DNA from: Streptomyces pseudovenezuelae | GTDB lineage: Bacteria > Actinomycetota > Actinomycetes > Streptomycetales > Streptomycetaceae | Assembly (NCBI RefSeq): GCF_029892565.1 | Contig: NZ_JARXVH010000006.1 | Span: 558,001 to 622,000 of the forward strand | Direction of reading: 5' to 3' | DNA: 64,000 nucleotides | Shown: positions 44,801-52,390 of the stretch, piece by piece | Layout: the number at the start of each line of letters is the position of its first letter | Position numbering within the stretch: position 1 is the stretch's first letter | Notes under the pieces: generated by a model | The model's input: the letters and a program-made list of their open reading frames with translations, nothing else | Database searches by the model: none | Told to the model about the DNA's origin: nothing | Program-made: the position numbers and the translations under genes

Positions 44801-46468
44801 ACCGACGACCCCAGCGTGTCCCTGCCCGCCCTCCGCGAGGCCTATCGGGCCGCGTCCCAGCTGTACGAGAAGGTCGGAGTCGGCGCCGACCTGCGCGCCG
44901 AGCAGTCCCGCGCCGAGAGCGACGAGAGCGCGGCCCGTACCGATCTGGACCGGCTGAGCAACAAGGTACGCACGCGTGCGGCACAGCTGCTCCAGTCGCC
45001 CGACGGCTCCGACGGGCCCTCCCGGCAGGCCGCCGTCGCCCGGGCCGACGAGCTGGTGCAGCTCCTGGAGACCCGGATGTCCACCGCGAGCGAGCAGCTC
45101 GGCCGGCTGCGCGGCGAGGCCGAGCGGCACGCGCCCGAGGACGGTGAGACGCACACCGAGCTCACCGAGGAGCTGCAACCGCGCGACGCCGAGCACGCCC
45201 AGGCGCTGCTGCGCACGGCGACCGCCGAACTCGCCACGCGCGCGGAGACGTTGACCCAGGCTCGGGAGGCGCACGCCGAGCTCCTCGACGCCCACCGGGC
45301 GGCCGAGGACGGGGCCGGCGGTTTCGAGGAGGTCGCGGCGATGCTCCGCGACCTGCTGCGGGAGCACACGTCCGACGACGAGCAGGAGGAGCCGGAGCCG
45401 TATCCCGGCAACCTGGAGGAGGCCCGGCAGTCCGCCGCCGAGGCCCGCCGGTCGCTGCGCGGCTGCGCCGCCGACCTGTCGGCCGCCGAGTCCGGTGTCC
45501 GCGAGGCCAGCGACATCCTCGTCCGGCACGCCAACGCCACGCGCTACGAGCAGGTCCGCACCCCCGCGCGCCAGCAGATCCGCGAGCTGCCCGCGTCCTC
45601 GCTGCCCGAGCACGCCCAGAAGTGGGCGGACGCCTTCGCGCCCCGTCTGCGCGTCCTGACGGACGAGTTGGCGCAGCTGGAGCGCAACCGCGACTCGATC
45701 GTGGACCGGCTGCGGGGGCTCGTCGAGTCCGCGCTGGCCACCCTGCGCTCCGCCCAGCGGCTGTCCCGGCTGCCCGAGGGGCTCGGCGAGTGGTCCGGGC
45801 AGGAGTTCCTGCGCATCCGCTTCGAGGAGCCCGACCAGGCCGTCCTCACCGAGCGGCTCGGCGAGGTCGTCGACGAGGCGACCCGGGCCGCCGTGAAGAA
45901 GAACTCCGACCTGCGCAGGGACGGCATGTCCCTGCTGCTGCGGGGTGTGGGTGCGGCGCTCCAGCCCAAGGGGGTCGCCGTCGAGATCCTCAAGCCGGAC
46001 GCCGTACTGCGCGCCGAGCGCGTGCCCGTCGGGCAGATGGGCGACGTCTTCTCGGGCGGTCAGCTGCTCACCGCGGCCATCGCGCTGTACTGCACGATGG
46101 CCGCGCTGAGGTCCAATGACCGGGGCCGCGACAAGCACCGGCACGCCGGCACGCTGTTCCTCGACAACCCGATCGGCCGCGCCAACGCGACGTATCTGCT
46201 GGAGCTTCAGCGGGCGGTGTCGGATGCGCTCGGCGTCCAACTGCTGTACACCACAGGGCTGTTCGACACTACGGCGCTTGCCGAGTTCCCGCTGGTCATC
46301 CGGCTGCGCAACGACGCCGACCTCAGGGCGGGGCTGAAGTACATCAGCGTGGAGGAACACCTCCGGCCGGGGCTCCCTCAGGAGGGCCCGGCCGGAGAAG
46401 GTGACGCGGTGCGCAGCGAGATCACGGCGACGCGGATGTACAAGCGGCCCACGCCGACCACTGGTTGA
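41846..46468 (+). CDS. SMC-like ATPase (MksB/JetC-like), 1540 aa
   Basis: A very long SMC-type protein. The N-terminal half-head has Walker A ENGGGKSVLLKL (about 64-75). Extended Ala/Glu/Arg-rich coiled coil covers roughly 290-640. A globular hinge-like domain lies at about 670-800 (VLATVEFLGERGIPALPGW; VIITDPDTHARARDALG). A second coiled coil covers about 810-1330. The C-terminal half-head has the ABC signature FSGGQLLTAAIALY (about 1401-1414). Its Walker B strand reads LFLDNPIGRAN near residue 1435, with Asn in place of the catalytic Glu. Its neighbours suggest the SMC subunit of an Mks/Wadjet-like complex. It is larger than the usual JetC (about 1100 aa). No MksG/JetD gene follows; the next gene is convergent. 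Confidence 0.75.
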   Translation: MYELSRVRLYSIGPAGARYADTVLDLRGVGQPVPDPAPTQAEFFAEEPVGPPRRPAPAGVLFLENGGGKSVLLKLIFSVMLPGHRNTLGGASSGVLRKFLLADDCGHVALEWQHTLTGECVVVGKVSEWRGRQVSNDPRKFAEAWYSFRPGPGLSLDNLPVAEATSVRPPVEGASGAQGRRRTMKGFRDAITEATKAYPHLEVHWEEIHDRWIEHLGDLGLDPELFRYQREMNADEGEAAGLFAVKKDSDFTDLLLRAVTDTRDTDGLADLVGGFGNKLGRRAELIAEREFTAGSVDLLGRIVEAAEARARARDIHSAAERRTRTLARRLSARGGQERVRAADLAQQVTATAYTVTQSEAARERSALIAAELAYRNASLALAVAEKSAAAQKRELADARTLHSAWQAAEAVLRHRAAADRGARVAAAIQEAERDAAPALAARAKAAVDLVRALHGAAESAENLANEEEERSGALQEVGESAHRDSTAAATQAQRARSEVGHLRQRLSEVEQETAEAVRAGWLDDSAPDADPARAALAASDAEKSAVAAWDAAREASRKATEHAREAASAESRAELTAARAADAAAAGRRSYEAERRIAEALAGEERLAELLSLSGSGPRTAVPHPRHEVEDAETAFTPEELDRFADELRELLDDSVSAAERQLFELRTAAADDSRILGALGDGGLLPPGPDVLATVEFLGERGIPALPGWRYLAQAVDPADHARVLAARPELVDGVIITDPDTHARARDALGDAALLPRSAVAVGTAAALLAPTPPDDGTPGDVFLVPPNPAMHDEHAADEERQALRGRATERDEEIRTLAARLGKDRELAARLASWRTGCPAGRLVELAQASQDAGVFAEESEAELAEARTARAEADEAAAETGQVRDERQEAAQKARRAADALAGLAFRLRERAGWQVKLRELADEAAESEARAQACLEKARAADEDRRAAQRAADDARRTARALRAERAEVAGAPDDVPEGDTDDPSVSLPALREAYRAASQLYEKVGVGADLRAEQSRAESDESAARTDLDRLSNKVRTRAAQLLQSPDGSDGPSRQAAVARADELVQLLETRMSTASEQLGRLRGEAERHAPEDGETHTELTEELQPRDAEHAQALLRTATAELATRAETLTQAREAHAELLDAHRAAEDGAGGFEEVAAMLRDLLREHTSDDEQEEPEPYPGNLEEARQSAAEARRSLRGCAADLSAAESGVREASDILVRHANATRYEQVRTPARQQIRELPASSLPEHAQKWADAFAPRLRVLTDELAQLERNRDSIVDRLRGLVESALATLRSAQRLSRLPEGLGEWSGQEFLRIRFEEPDQAVLTERLGEVVDEATRAAVKKNSDLRRDGMSLLLRGVGAALQPKGVAVEILKPDAVLRAERVPVGQMGDVFSGGQLLTAAIALYCTMAALRSNDRGRDKHRHAGTLFLDNPIGRANATYLLELQRAVSDALGVQLLYTTGLFDTTALAEFPLVIRLRNDADLRAGLKYISVEEHLRPGLPQEGPAGEGDAVRSEITATRMYKRPTPTTG

Positions 46469-46491
46469 TCAACCTGTTGACCAACGTGTTG
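46463..46491. repeat. tandem GTTGA(T/C)CAAC palindromes at the SMC gene end
   Basis: GGTTGATCAACC (46463-46474) spans the stop codon of the SMC-like gene. It is followed by GTTGACCAAC and a third GTTGAC within 17 nt. It lies in the convergent region with the choline oxidase gene. It may be a protein-binding cluster or a weak terminator. Confidence 0.35.
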
Positions 46492-46509
46492 ACTGCACGG
46501 CCGTCTTGA

Positions 46510-48060
46510 CTACGCATCCTCCTTGATCAGTTCGGCGCACTTCTCGCCGATCATCATCGTCGTGATGCACGGGTTGACCGAGATCAGGTCCGGCATCACC
46601 GAGCCGTCCGCGACCCGGAGTCCCTCGATCCCCTTGACTCGCAGGCGCGCGTCGAGCGGGGCCGAGAGGTCGTCGTCCGCGCCCATCTTCACGGTGCAGG
46701 ACGGGTGGTAGACGGTGTTGTGGGTCTTGTGGATGTAGTCGAGGAGTTCCTCGTCGGACCGGACGTCGGGCCCCGGCGCCAGTTCGGCGCCGGCCCAGCC
46801 GCTCAGCGCGGGCTGGGAGGCGATCTTCCGGGCCAGCTTGAGTCCGAACGTCATCACGCGCGCGTCGTGCTCGTGCGTGAAGTACCGCGGGTCCACCTTG
46901 GGCTTGTCCCGGTAGTCGCGGGTACGCAGCCGCACCGTGCCCCGCGACTTCGCGCGCGTCACGTTCGGGGTGAGACAGAAGGCGTTCTCCGAGGTGGGGT
47001 AGCCCCAGCGCGCGGTGTTCATGTCGAACGGCACCGACCCGTAGTGGAACATCAGGTCGGGCCGGTCCAGGCCCTCCTCGGTGTCGTAGAAGATGCCCGC
47101 CTCCCACCACTGGCTGGACGTGGTGGTCATCGGCCGGCTCGCCTCCCACATGATCACACCCTCGGGGTGGTCCTGGAGGTTCTCGCCGACGCCCGCCGAG
47201 TCGACGACCACCTCGACGCCGACCTCGCGCAGGTGCTCGGCCGGGCCGATGCCGGAGAGCATCAGCAGTTTCGGGGTGTCGATCGCGCCGCACGACACGA
47301 TGACCTCGCGCCGGGCCCGTACCGTCCGGTGGTGGATCAGGTCCGGGTCCAGGTACTCCGCGCCGACGCAGCGCCGCCCGTCGAGGACGAGTTTCTTGGC
47401 GCGTACGCCCGTGCGCACCTCCAGGTTGGGCCGCTTGCCCAGGATCGGGTGGAGGTAGGCCACCGACGACGACTGGCGGGTGTTGTTCTCGTCGGAGTTG
47501 ATCTGGAACCAGTTGGCGCCCCGGATCACGGTCTTGCCGGTGTTGAAGCCGGTGGTGGGGATGCCGGCCTGGGCGCACGCCTCCAGCAGGGCCGTGCCGC
47601 ACGGGTCGTCGCTCTTCAGCGTGCGCAGCTTCACCGGGCCGGTGCGGCCGTGGTGGTCGCCGGGCGCGTCGTTGTTCTCCAGGCGCCGGTAGAGCGGGAA
47701 GAGGTCCGCCGCGCTCCAGCCCGTACAGCCGTCCGCCGCCCAGGCGTCGAGGTCCTCGGCGGGCGCCCAGAAGGCGATGCAGGAGTTGTGCGAGGAACAG
47801 CCGCCCAGCACCTTCGCGCGCGCGTGCCGCATGAAGCTGTTCCCGCTGGACTGCGGCTCGACCGGGTAGTCCCAGTCGTAGCCGGACTCCAGCAGGCCCA
47901 TCCAGCGGTCGAGTTTGAGGATGTCGTCGTCGCCGACGTCGCTGGGCCCCGCCTCCAGCACGCAGACGGTGACCGACGGATCCTCGGAGAGCCGGGCCGC
48001 CACCACGTTGCCCGCGGTGCCGCCGCCGACCACGACGTAGTCGAACTCATCGGTGCTCAT
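46510..48060 (-). CDS. codA: choline oxidase (GMC flavoprotein)
   Basis: A 516-aa GMC oxidoreductase that closely resembles Arthrobacter globiformis choline oxidase as I remember it. That enzyme oxidises choline through betaine aldehyde to glycine betaine with release of H2O2. It has the FAD-binding VVVGGGTAGNVVAARLSEDP and RHARAKVLGGCSSHNSCIAF. His91 aligns with the flavin-linked His99 and Ser93 with Ser101. The substrate-binding Glu lies in QWWEAGIF. The catalytic His lies in HNTVYHPSCTVKMG and the Asn in SVNPCITTMM. The identity to the oxidase rather than BetA dehydrogenase rests on these segments. It is the last gene of the leftward betaine cluster, 16 nt after the permease gene. Confidence 0.85.
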   Translation of the reverse strand: MSTDEFDYVVVGGGTAGNVVAARLSEDPSVTVCVLEAGPSDVGDDDILKLDRWMGLLESGYDWDYPVEPQSSGNSFMRHARAKVLGGCSSHNSCIAFWAPAEDLDAWAADGCTGWSAADLFPLYRRLENNDAPGDHHGRTGPVKLRTLKSDDPCGTALLEACAQAGIPTTGFNTGKTVIRGANWFQINSDENNTRQSSSVAYLHPILGKRPNLEVRTGVRAKKLVLDGRRCVGAEYLDPDLIHHRTVRARREVIVSCGAIDTPKLLMLSGIGPAEHLREVGVEVVVDSAGVGENLQDHPEGVIMWEASRPMTTTSSQWWEAGIFYDTEEGLDRPDLMFHYGSVPFDMNTARWGYPTSENAFCLTPNVTRAKSRGTVRLRTRDYRDKPKVDPRYFTHEHDARVMTFGLKLARKIASQPALSGWAGAELAPGPDVRSDEELLDYIHKTHNTVYHPSCTVKMGADDDLSAPLDARLRVKGIEGLRVADGSVMPDLISVNPCITTMMIGEKCAELIKEDA

Positions 48061-48076
48061 GAGCTGTTGACCTCCT

Positions 48077-49648
48077 TCAGTCGGCCGCCGGAGCGGCGAA
48101 GGGAGCGGCCACCTCGGCCTCGCTCTCCAGGCGGTGCTCCGCGAGCACGCCGGTCCGGTGCCGCTGGATGAACCAGTAGTAGGCGAAACCGCCGCCCATG
48201 ATCACGCCGACGAACAGGAGCGCGCCCCACTGGAGGTACCAGTGGAAGGGGGCGGTCGCGTTGTAGACGGCGGCGCGCGGCCAGATCAGGTTGATCGTCA
48301 TGCCCGTGCCCCACACAACGGCCACGATGTTGACGAGCAGACCCCACCGACCGAGCGAGAACTTGCCGTCGCCCGCCGGCTCCCACTTGCCGCGCAGCCG
48401 CGCCACCAGCATCGGCCCGGTGACACCCAGGTAGGCGAGGTAGATCATGATGATGCCGATGCTGGTGACGACCGTGAAGATCTGCGGCTGGCGGATGTTG
48501 ACCACCAGGATCGCCAGCGCCAGGATGCCGATGATCACGGCCGGCAGCACCGGTGTCTGGAAGCGCGGGCTGACCTTGGCCAGCAGCGAGGACGCGGGCA
48601 GGTTGTTGTCCCGGGACATCGCGAACGCCAGCCGGATCGCCGCCGTGTGCACGGCGAGCGCGCAGACGGTGACCGCGATCAGCACGCACCACAGCATCGC
48701 CTTGCCGGCCGTGGAGCCGAGTACGTCCAGGACGATGTACTGCAGACCGTCGGTGGACAGCTTCCCGCTCTTCAGGCTGGACACGCTCATCAGCGCGAGC
48801 AGCAGGATCAGTCCGCCCAGGACGAAGGAGGCGACGATCGCCCGGATGATCGCGCGGGGCGCGTTGCGGGACGGATCCTTGGACTCCTCACCCAGCGAGG
48901 CGGCCGTGTCGAAGCCGTACATGACGTACGCCGAGGCCAGCGAGGCCACCAGGAACGCGCCCAGATAGCCGGTGCCGTACGACGCTCCGGTGCCGTTGGT
49001 CTGCGTGACCACCTGCGGACCGCGGGTGATGTGGACGGCGAACAGGATGATCAGTACGACGGTGGCGATCAGCTCGATGAACACGCCCGCCGAGTTGATC
49101 GTGGCCATCAGCTTCACACCGAAGGCGTTCACGAGGGTCGTGAAAAGGATCAACACCGTGGCCAGGATGACCGCGTTGGTCGCCACGTCGTACTTGCCGG
49201 TTCCGTCGCCGACGATCTGGAACACGTGGGAGATCTGCGGCAGCGTCAGCTGGTAGGCGAGTGCCACGGCCGAGATCGACACGATCGACGCGATGAGCAT
49301 CGTCCAGCCGGCCAGCCAGCCCAGGTGCGGATTGCCTATCTTCTTGGACCAGTTGTAGACCGAGCCCGCGACGGGATAGCGGGCGGCCAGCTCGGCGAAG
49401 CAGAGGGCGACCATGAACTGGCCGACGAAGACCATGGGCCACGACCACCAGTAGGCGGGGCCGCCGCTGCCGTAGCCGAAGTAGAACAGCTGGAAGGTGC
49501 CGGTCAGGATCGAGATGTAGCTGATCCCGGCGGCGAAGGTGTGGAAGTTGCCGAGGGTGCGCTTGAGCTCGGGTTTGTAGCCGAACTCGGCGAGTTCGGA
49601 ATCGTCGTGGCTGTGTGGGTCGGACGGTGGTTGCTCGGTTTTCGTCAT
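48077..49648 (-). CDS. APC-family permease, probable choline or amine uptake
   Basis: A 523-aa amino acid-polyamine-organocation permease with about 12 helices. The first helix carries the AGISYISILTGTFQLFYFGYGSGG loop, and the family's conserved ELAARYPVAGSVYNWSKK follows helix 2. The highly charged N-terminus (TEQPPSDPHSHDDSELAEFGYKPELKR) is cytosolic. Known relatives import GABA, ethanolamine or, in fungi, choline. Placement between choline oxidase and betaine aldehyde dehydrogenase genes suggests choline or betaine uptake. No choline ABC or BCCT transporter is seen in the window. AGGAG precedes the ATG. Confidence 0.87.
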   Translation of the reverse strand: MTKTEQPPSDPHSHDDSELAEFGYKPELKRTLGNFHTFAAGISYISILTGTFQLFYFGYGSGGPAYWWSWPMVFVGQFMVALCFAELAARYPVAGSVYNWSKKIGNPHLGWLAGWTMLIASIVSISAVALAYQLTLPQISHVFQIVGDGTGKYDVATNAVILATVLILFTTLVNAFGVKLMATINSAGVFIELIATVVLIILFAVHITRGPQVVTQTNGTGASYGTGYLGAFLVASLASAYVMYGFDTAASLGEESKDPSRNAPRAIIRAIVASFVLGGLILLLALMSVSSLKSGKLSTDGLQYIVLDVLGSTAGKAMLWCVLIAVTVCALAVHTAAIRLAFAMSRDNNLPASSLLAKVSPRFQTPVLPAVIIGILALAILVVNIRQPQIFTVVTSIGIIMIYLAYLGVTGPMLVARLRGKWEPAGDGKFSLGRWGLLVNIVAVVWGTGMTINLIWPRAAVYNATAPFHWYLQWGALLFVGVIMGGGFAYYWFIQRHRTGVLAEHRLESEAEVAAPFAAPAAD

Positions 49649-49768
49649 GAGCGGACTCCTGGTGGGCCTGGGGAGGGAGGGGAGCGGCTCTGCGGGTGCC
49701 GTGGTTATACGTGGGGCTCATGTGCGCGCTGTTACAAGGGAGTTAGGCGCGTGATCGCATGCGGGACG

Positions 49769-51235
49769 CTAGTCGAACCACCCCTGCGGCGAGGGTGCGG
49801 TGTTGCGCCAGATGTGCTTCGTCTCGCGGTACTCGGCCAGGCCGGAGGGGCCGAGTTCGCGTCCGAAGCCGGACTGCTTGAAGCCACCCCACTCGGCCTG
49901 CGGCACGTACGGGTGGTAGTCGTTGATCCAGACCGTCCCCAGGCGCAGCCGCGAGGCGACGCGGGCGGCCTTGCCCTCGTCGGTCGTCCACACGGCGCCC
50001 GCGAGACCGTAGATCGTCCCGTTGGCCAGCCGTACGGCCTCGTCCTCGTCGCTGAAGCGCTCCACGGTCAGCACCGGTCCGAAGGACTCCTCCTGCACCA
50101 CGTGCATCCCCACGGAGCAGTCGCCCAGGACGGTGGGTGGGTAGTAGAAGCCGTCGTCGTACTCCGCGCCGGTGGGCCGCGCGCCGCCGCAGCGCAGCAC
50201 CGCGCCCTCCTCCAGGCCCCTGGCCACGTACGCCTCGACCTTGGCCCGGTGCGCCGCCGAGATCAGCGGCCCGGCCTGCGCACGCTCGTCGAAGGGACCG
50301 CCGAGCCGGATCTCCTGGGCCCGTCGCACGACCTCGTCGACGAACCGGTCGTGCAGCGAGTCCTCCACAAGGAGGCGTGCCCCCGCCGAGCAGACCTGCC
50401 CGGAGTGCAGGAAGACGGCGGTCAGCGTCATGTCGACGGCCGTGTCGAAGTCGGCGTCGGCGAAGACGACGTTGGGGTTCTTGCCGCCGAGTTCCAGGGC
50501 GACTTTCTTGACCGTCGGCGCGGCGACCGCCATCAGATGGCGGCCGGTCTGCAGGCCGCCCGTGAACGACACCATGTCGACGTCCGGGTGGTCGCCGAGC
50601 GGGGCGCCCGCCTCGGGGCCCGCGCCGAGGATCAGGTTGGCCACACCCGCCGGCAGCCCCGCCTCGTCCAGCAGCCGCATCAGGTGGATGGCGGTGTGCG
50701 GGGTCAGCTCGCTCGGCTTCAGGACGAAGGTGCACCCCGCCGCGAGGGCGGGGGCGACCTTCCAGGCCGTCTGGAGGAGCGGGTAGTTCCAGGGGGTGAT
50801 GAGCGCGCAGACGCCGACGGGCTCGTACACCACCCGGCTGTCGACGCCCTCGGCCCCCGTGTCGATCACCCGGCCGGTCTCGCTCGCGGCCAGTCGGCCG
50901 AAGTAGCGGAAACAGTTGACGATGTCGTCAATGTCGTACTCGCTCTCCACATACCGCTTCCCGGTGTCCAGGGACTCGGCACGCGCGAGTGCCTCCTTGT
51001 CTCGCGCCAGGAGGTCCGCCACCCGCAGGAGCAGGTCGCCGCGCTCGTTAGGGGAGGTGCGCGGCCAGGGGCCCTCGTCGAAGGCGCGCCGGGCGGCGGC
51101 GATCGCCTCGACCGTGTCCTTGCCGCCCGCCTCGTCCACCACTCCGACCAGGGAGCCGTCGGCCGGACAGCGGATCTCTCGGGTGCGCTGGTCGACCGCA
51201 CCCCGCCAGTCTCCGTCGATGAACAGGTCAGGCAT
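49769..51235 (-). CDS. betB: betaine aldehyde dehydrogenase
   Basis: A 488-aa NAD-dependent aldehyde dehydrogenase. It carries the cofactor and substrate motifs ITPWNYPLLQTAWKVAPALAAGCTFVLKPSELTP, VSFTGGLQTGRHLM and the catalytic-Glu segment ALELGGKNPNVVFADADFD. The catalytic Cys lies in SGQVCSAGARLLVE. The end QSGFGRELGPSGLAEYRETKHIW is typical of BetB. It oxidises betaine aldehyde to glycine betaine, which backs up the second step of choline oxidase. The start at 51235 overlaps the Rieske gene's end by 8 nt; longer frames lie inside that gene. Confidence 0.9.
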   Translation of the reverse strand: MPDLFIDGDWRGAVDQRTREIRCPADGSLVGVVDEAGGKDTVEAIAAARRAFDEGPWPRTSPNERGDLLLRVADLLARDKEALARAESLDTGKRYVESEYDIDDIVNCFRYFGRLAASETGRVIDTGAEGVDSRVVYEPVGVCALITPWNYPLLQTAWKVAPALAAGCTFVLKPSELTPHTAIHLMRLLDEAGLPAGVANLILGAGPEAGAPLGDHPDVDMVSFTGGLQTGRHLMAVAAPTVKKVALELGGKNPNVVFADADFDTAVDMTLTAVFLHSGQVCSAGARLLVEDSLHDRFVDEVVRRAQEIRLGGPFDERAQAGPLISAAHRAKVEAYVARGLEEGAVLRCGGARPTGAEYDDGFYYPPTVLGDCSVGMHVVQEESFGPVLTVERFSDEDEAVRLANGTIYGLAGAVWTTDEGKAARVASRLRLGTVWINDYHPYVPQAEWGGFKQSGFGRELGPSGLAEYRETKHIWRNTAPSPQGWFD

Positions 51236-52379
51236 GGCCGCCTCCCAGTCGCTCCAGGACCCACTCGTGGAAGATCCCGATGTGGTGCTCGTTGGGAACC
51301 AGCACACCACCCTTGCGGTACGCCCGCGATGTCATGGCGGGCTGCGTTCGTTCACAGGCCTCGAAATCCTGTTCGTTCACCCTGTGGAACAGCTCCACCG
51401 ACTTCGAGACATCCGCCCCCGACGCGACGACCTCCGGCGCGTACAGCCAGTCGCACTCGACGACCGTGCGGTCCTCGGCCAGCGGGAACATGCGGTGCAG
51501 TATGACGTGGTCCGGTACGAGGTTGATGAAGACCGTCGGCTTCACCGTCATGGCGTAATAGCGCCGGTCCTGGTCCGCGGAGACCTGGGGCAGCTTCGCG
51601 AAGCCCTCGCTGCCGTCGACCGTGAAGCCCTTGACCTCCGCGCCGAACTCGGCGCCGTGGCCCACGTAGTACTGGGCGGCGTATCCCTCGGCGAACTCCG
51701 GGAGCACGTCGGTGAGTTCGGGGTGGATCGTCGCGCAGTGGTAGCACTCCATGAAGTTCTCGACGATCAGCTTCCAGTTCGCCTTCACGTCGTACGTGAT
51801 GCGCTTGCCCAGCGCCAGGTTCTCGGTGCCGTAGTGCTCGATCGCGGCCGGGTCGCCGAGCCGTTCCACGGCCGCGTGCGTGACCGTCTCCTCGAAGGAG
51901 GGCGGTTCGTCCGCCAGGCACACCCAGGCGTAGCCGAGCCACTCCCGTAGCGATACCTTGATCAACCCGTACTCGACCCGATCAACATCGGGCATCTTGA
52001 TCAAGTTGGGTGCGGCGATCAATTTGCCGTCGAGGTCGTACGTCCATGCGTGGTACGGACACTGCAGGCTGCGCCGGACCTCGCCGGCCTCCTCCATGCA
52101 CAGTCGGGCCCCGCGATGGCGGCAGATGTTGAGGAACGCGCGCAGCTCACCCTTGCGGGTCCGGGTGATGATCACGTTCTCGCGGCCCACCTGGACGGTC
52201 CGGAACGCGCCGGGCTTGTCCAGGTCGTCGCTGCGGACGGCGCAGAACCACATCGACTCGAACAGGTGCTCCTGCTCCTGCCGGAAGATCTCCGGGTCGG
52301 TGTAGTAGTGCCCGGGGAGGGTGGAGATCAGGCTGGGGGAGTCGGGGAGGGGGACGGGGGACATCGGGATCGTCGTCAC
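51228..52379 (-). CDS. gbcA: Rieske oxygenase, probable glycine betaine demethylase
   Basis: A 383-aa ring-hydroxylating-type oxygenase alpha subunit. The N-terminal Rieske domain has CRHRGARLC...CPYHAW (the two Cys-X-His pairs). The catalytic domain has ENFMECYHCATIHPEL, which supplies the His-His ligands of mononuclear iron. The betaine monooxygenase GbcA family has this shape and converts glycine betaine to dimethylglycine plus formaldehyde. The neighbours, dimethylglycine oxidase, sarcosine oxidase and betB, make this the most likely substrate. The GTG at 52379 follows GAGGAG; an ATG five codons later is an alternative. Electrons probably come from the ferredoxin and reductase at 58882-60472. 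Confidence 0.83.
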   Translation of the reverse strand: MTTIPMSPVPLPDSPSLISTLPGHYYTDPEIFRQEQEHLFESMWFCAVRSDDLDKPGAFRTVQVGRENVIITRTRKGELRAFLNICRHRGARLCMEEAGEVRRSLQCPYHAWTYDLDGKLIAAPNLIKMPDVDRVEYGLIKVSLREWLGYAWVCLADEPPSFEETVTHAAVERLGDPAAIEHYGTENLALGKRITYDVKANWKLIVENFMECYHCATIHPELTDVLPEFAEGYAAQYYVGHGAEFGAEVKGFTVDGSEGFAKLPQVSADQDRRYYAMTVKPTVFINLVPDHVILHRMFPLAEDRTVVECDWLYAPEVVASGADVSKSVELFHRVNEQDFEACERTQPAMTSRAYRKGGVLVPNEHHIGIFHEWVLERLGGGHA

Positions 52380-52390
52380 GTGCGTGCTCC

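Noticed and set aside
42341..46360. 1339-aa open frame antisense to the SMC-like gene
   Set aside because: No domain signature and composition of a shadow frame; the plus-strand frame has Walker A, signature and coiled coils.
39345..46468. Full four-gene Wadjet plasmid-defence system
   Set aside because: No JetD/MksG-like gene on either side: upstream is GntR, downstream is choline oxidase on the other strand.
48134..51505. 1123-aa plus-strand frame across the permease and betaine aldehyde dehydrogenase genes
   Set aside because: Spans two real leftward genes and their gap; His/Arg/Gln-rich translation with no motif.
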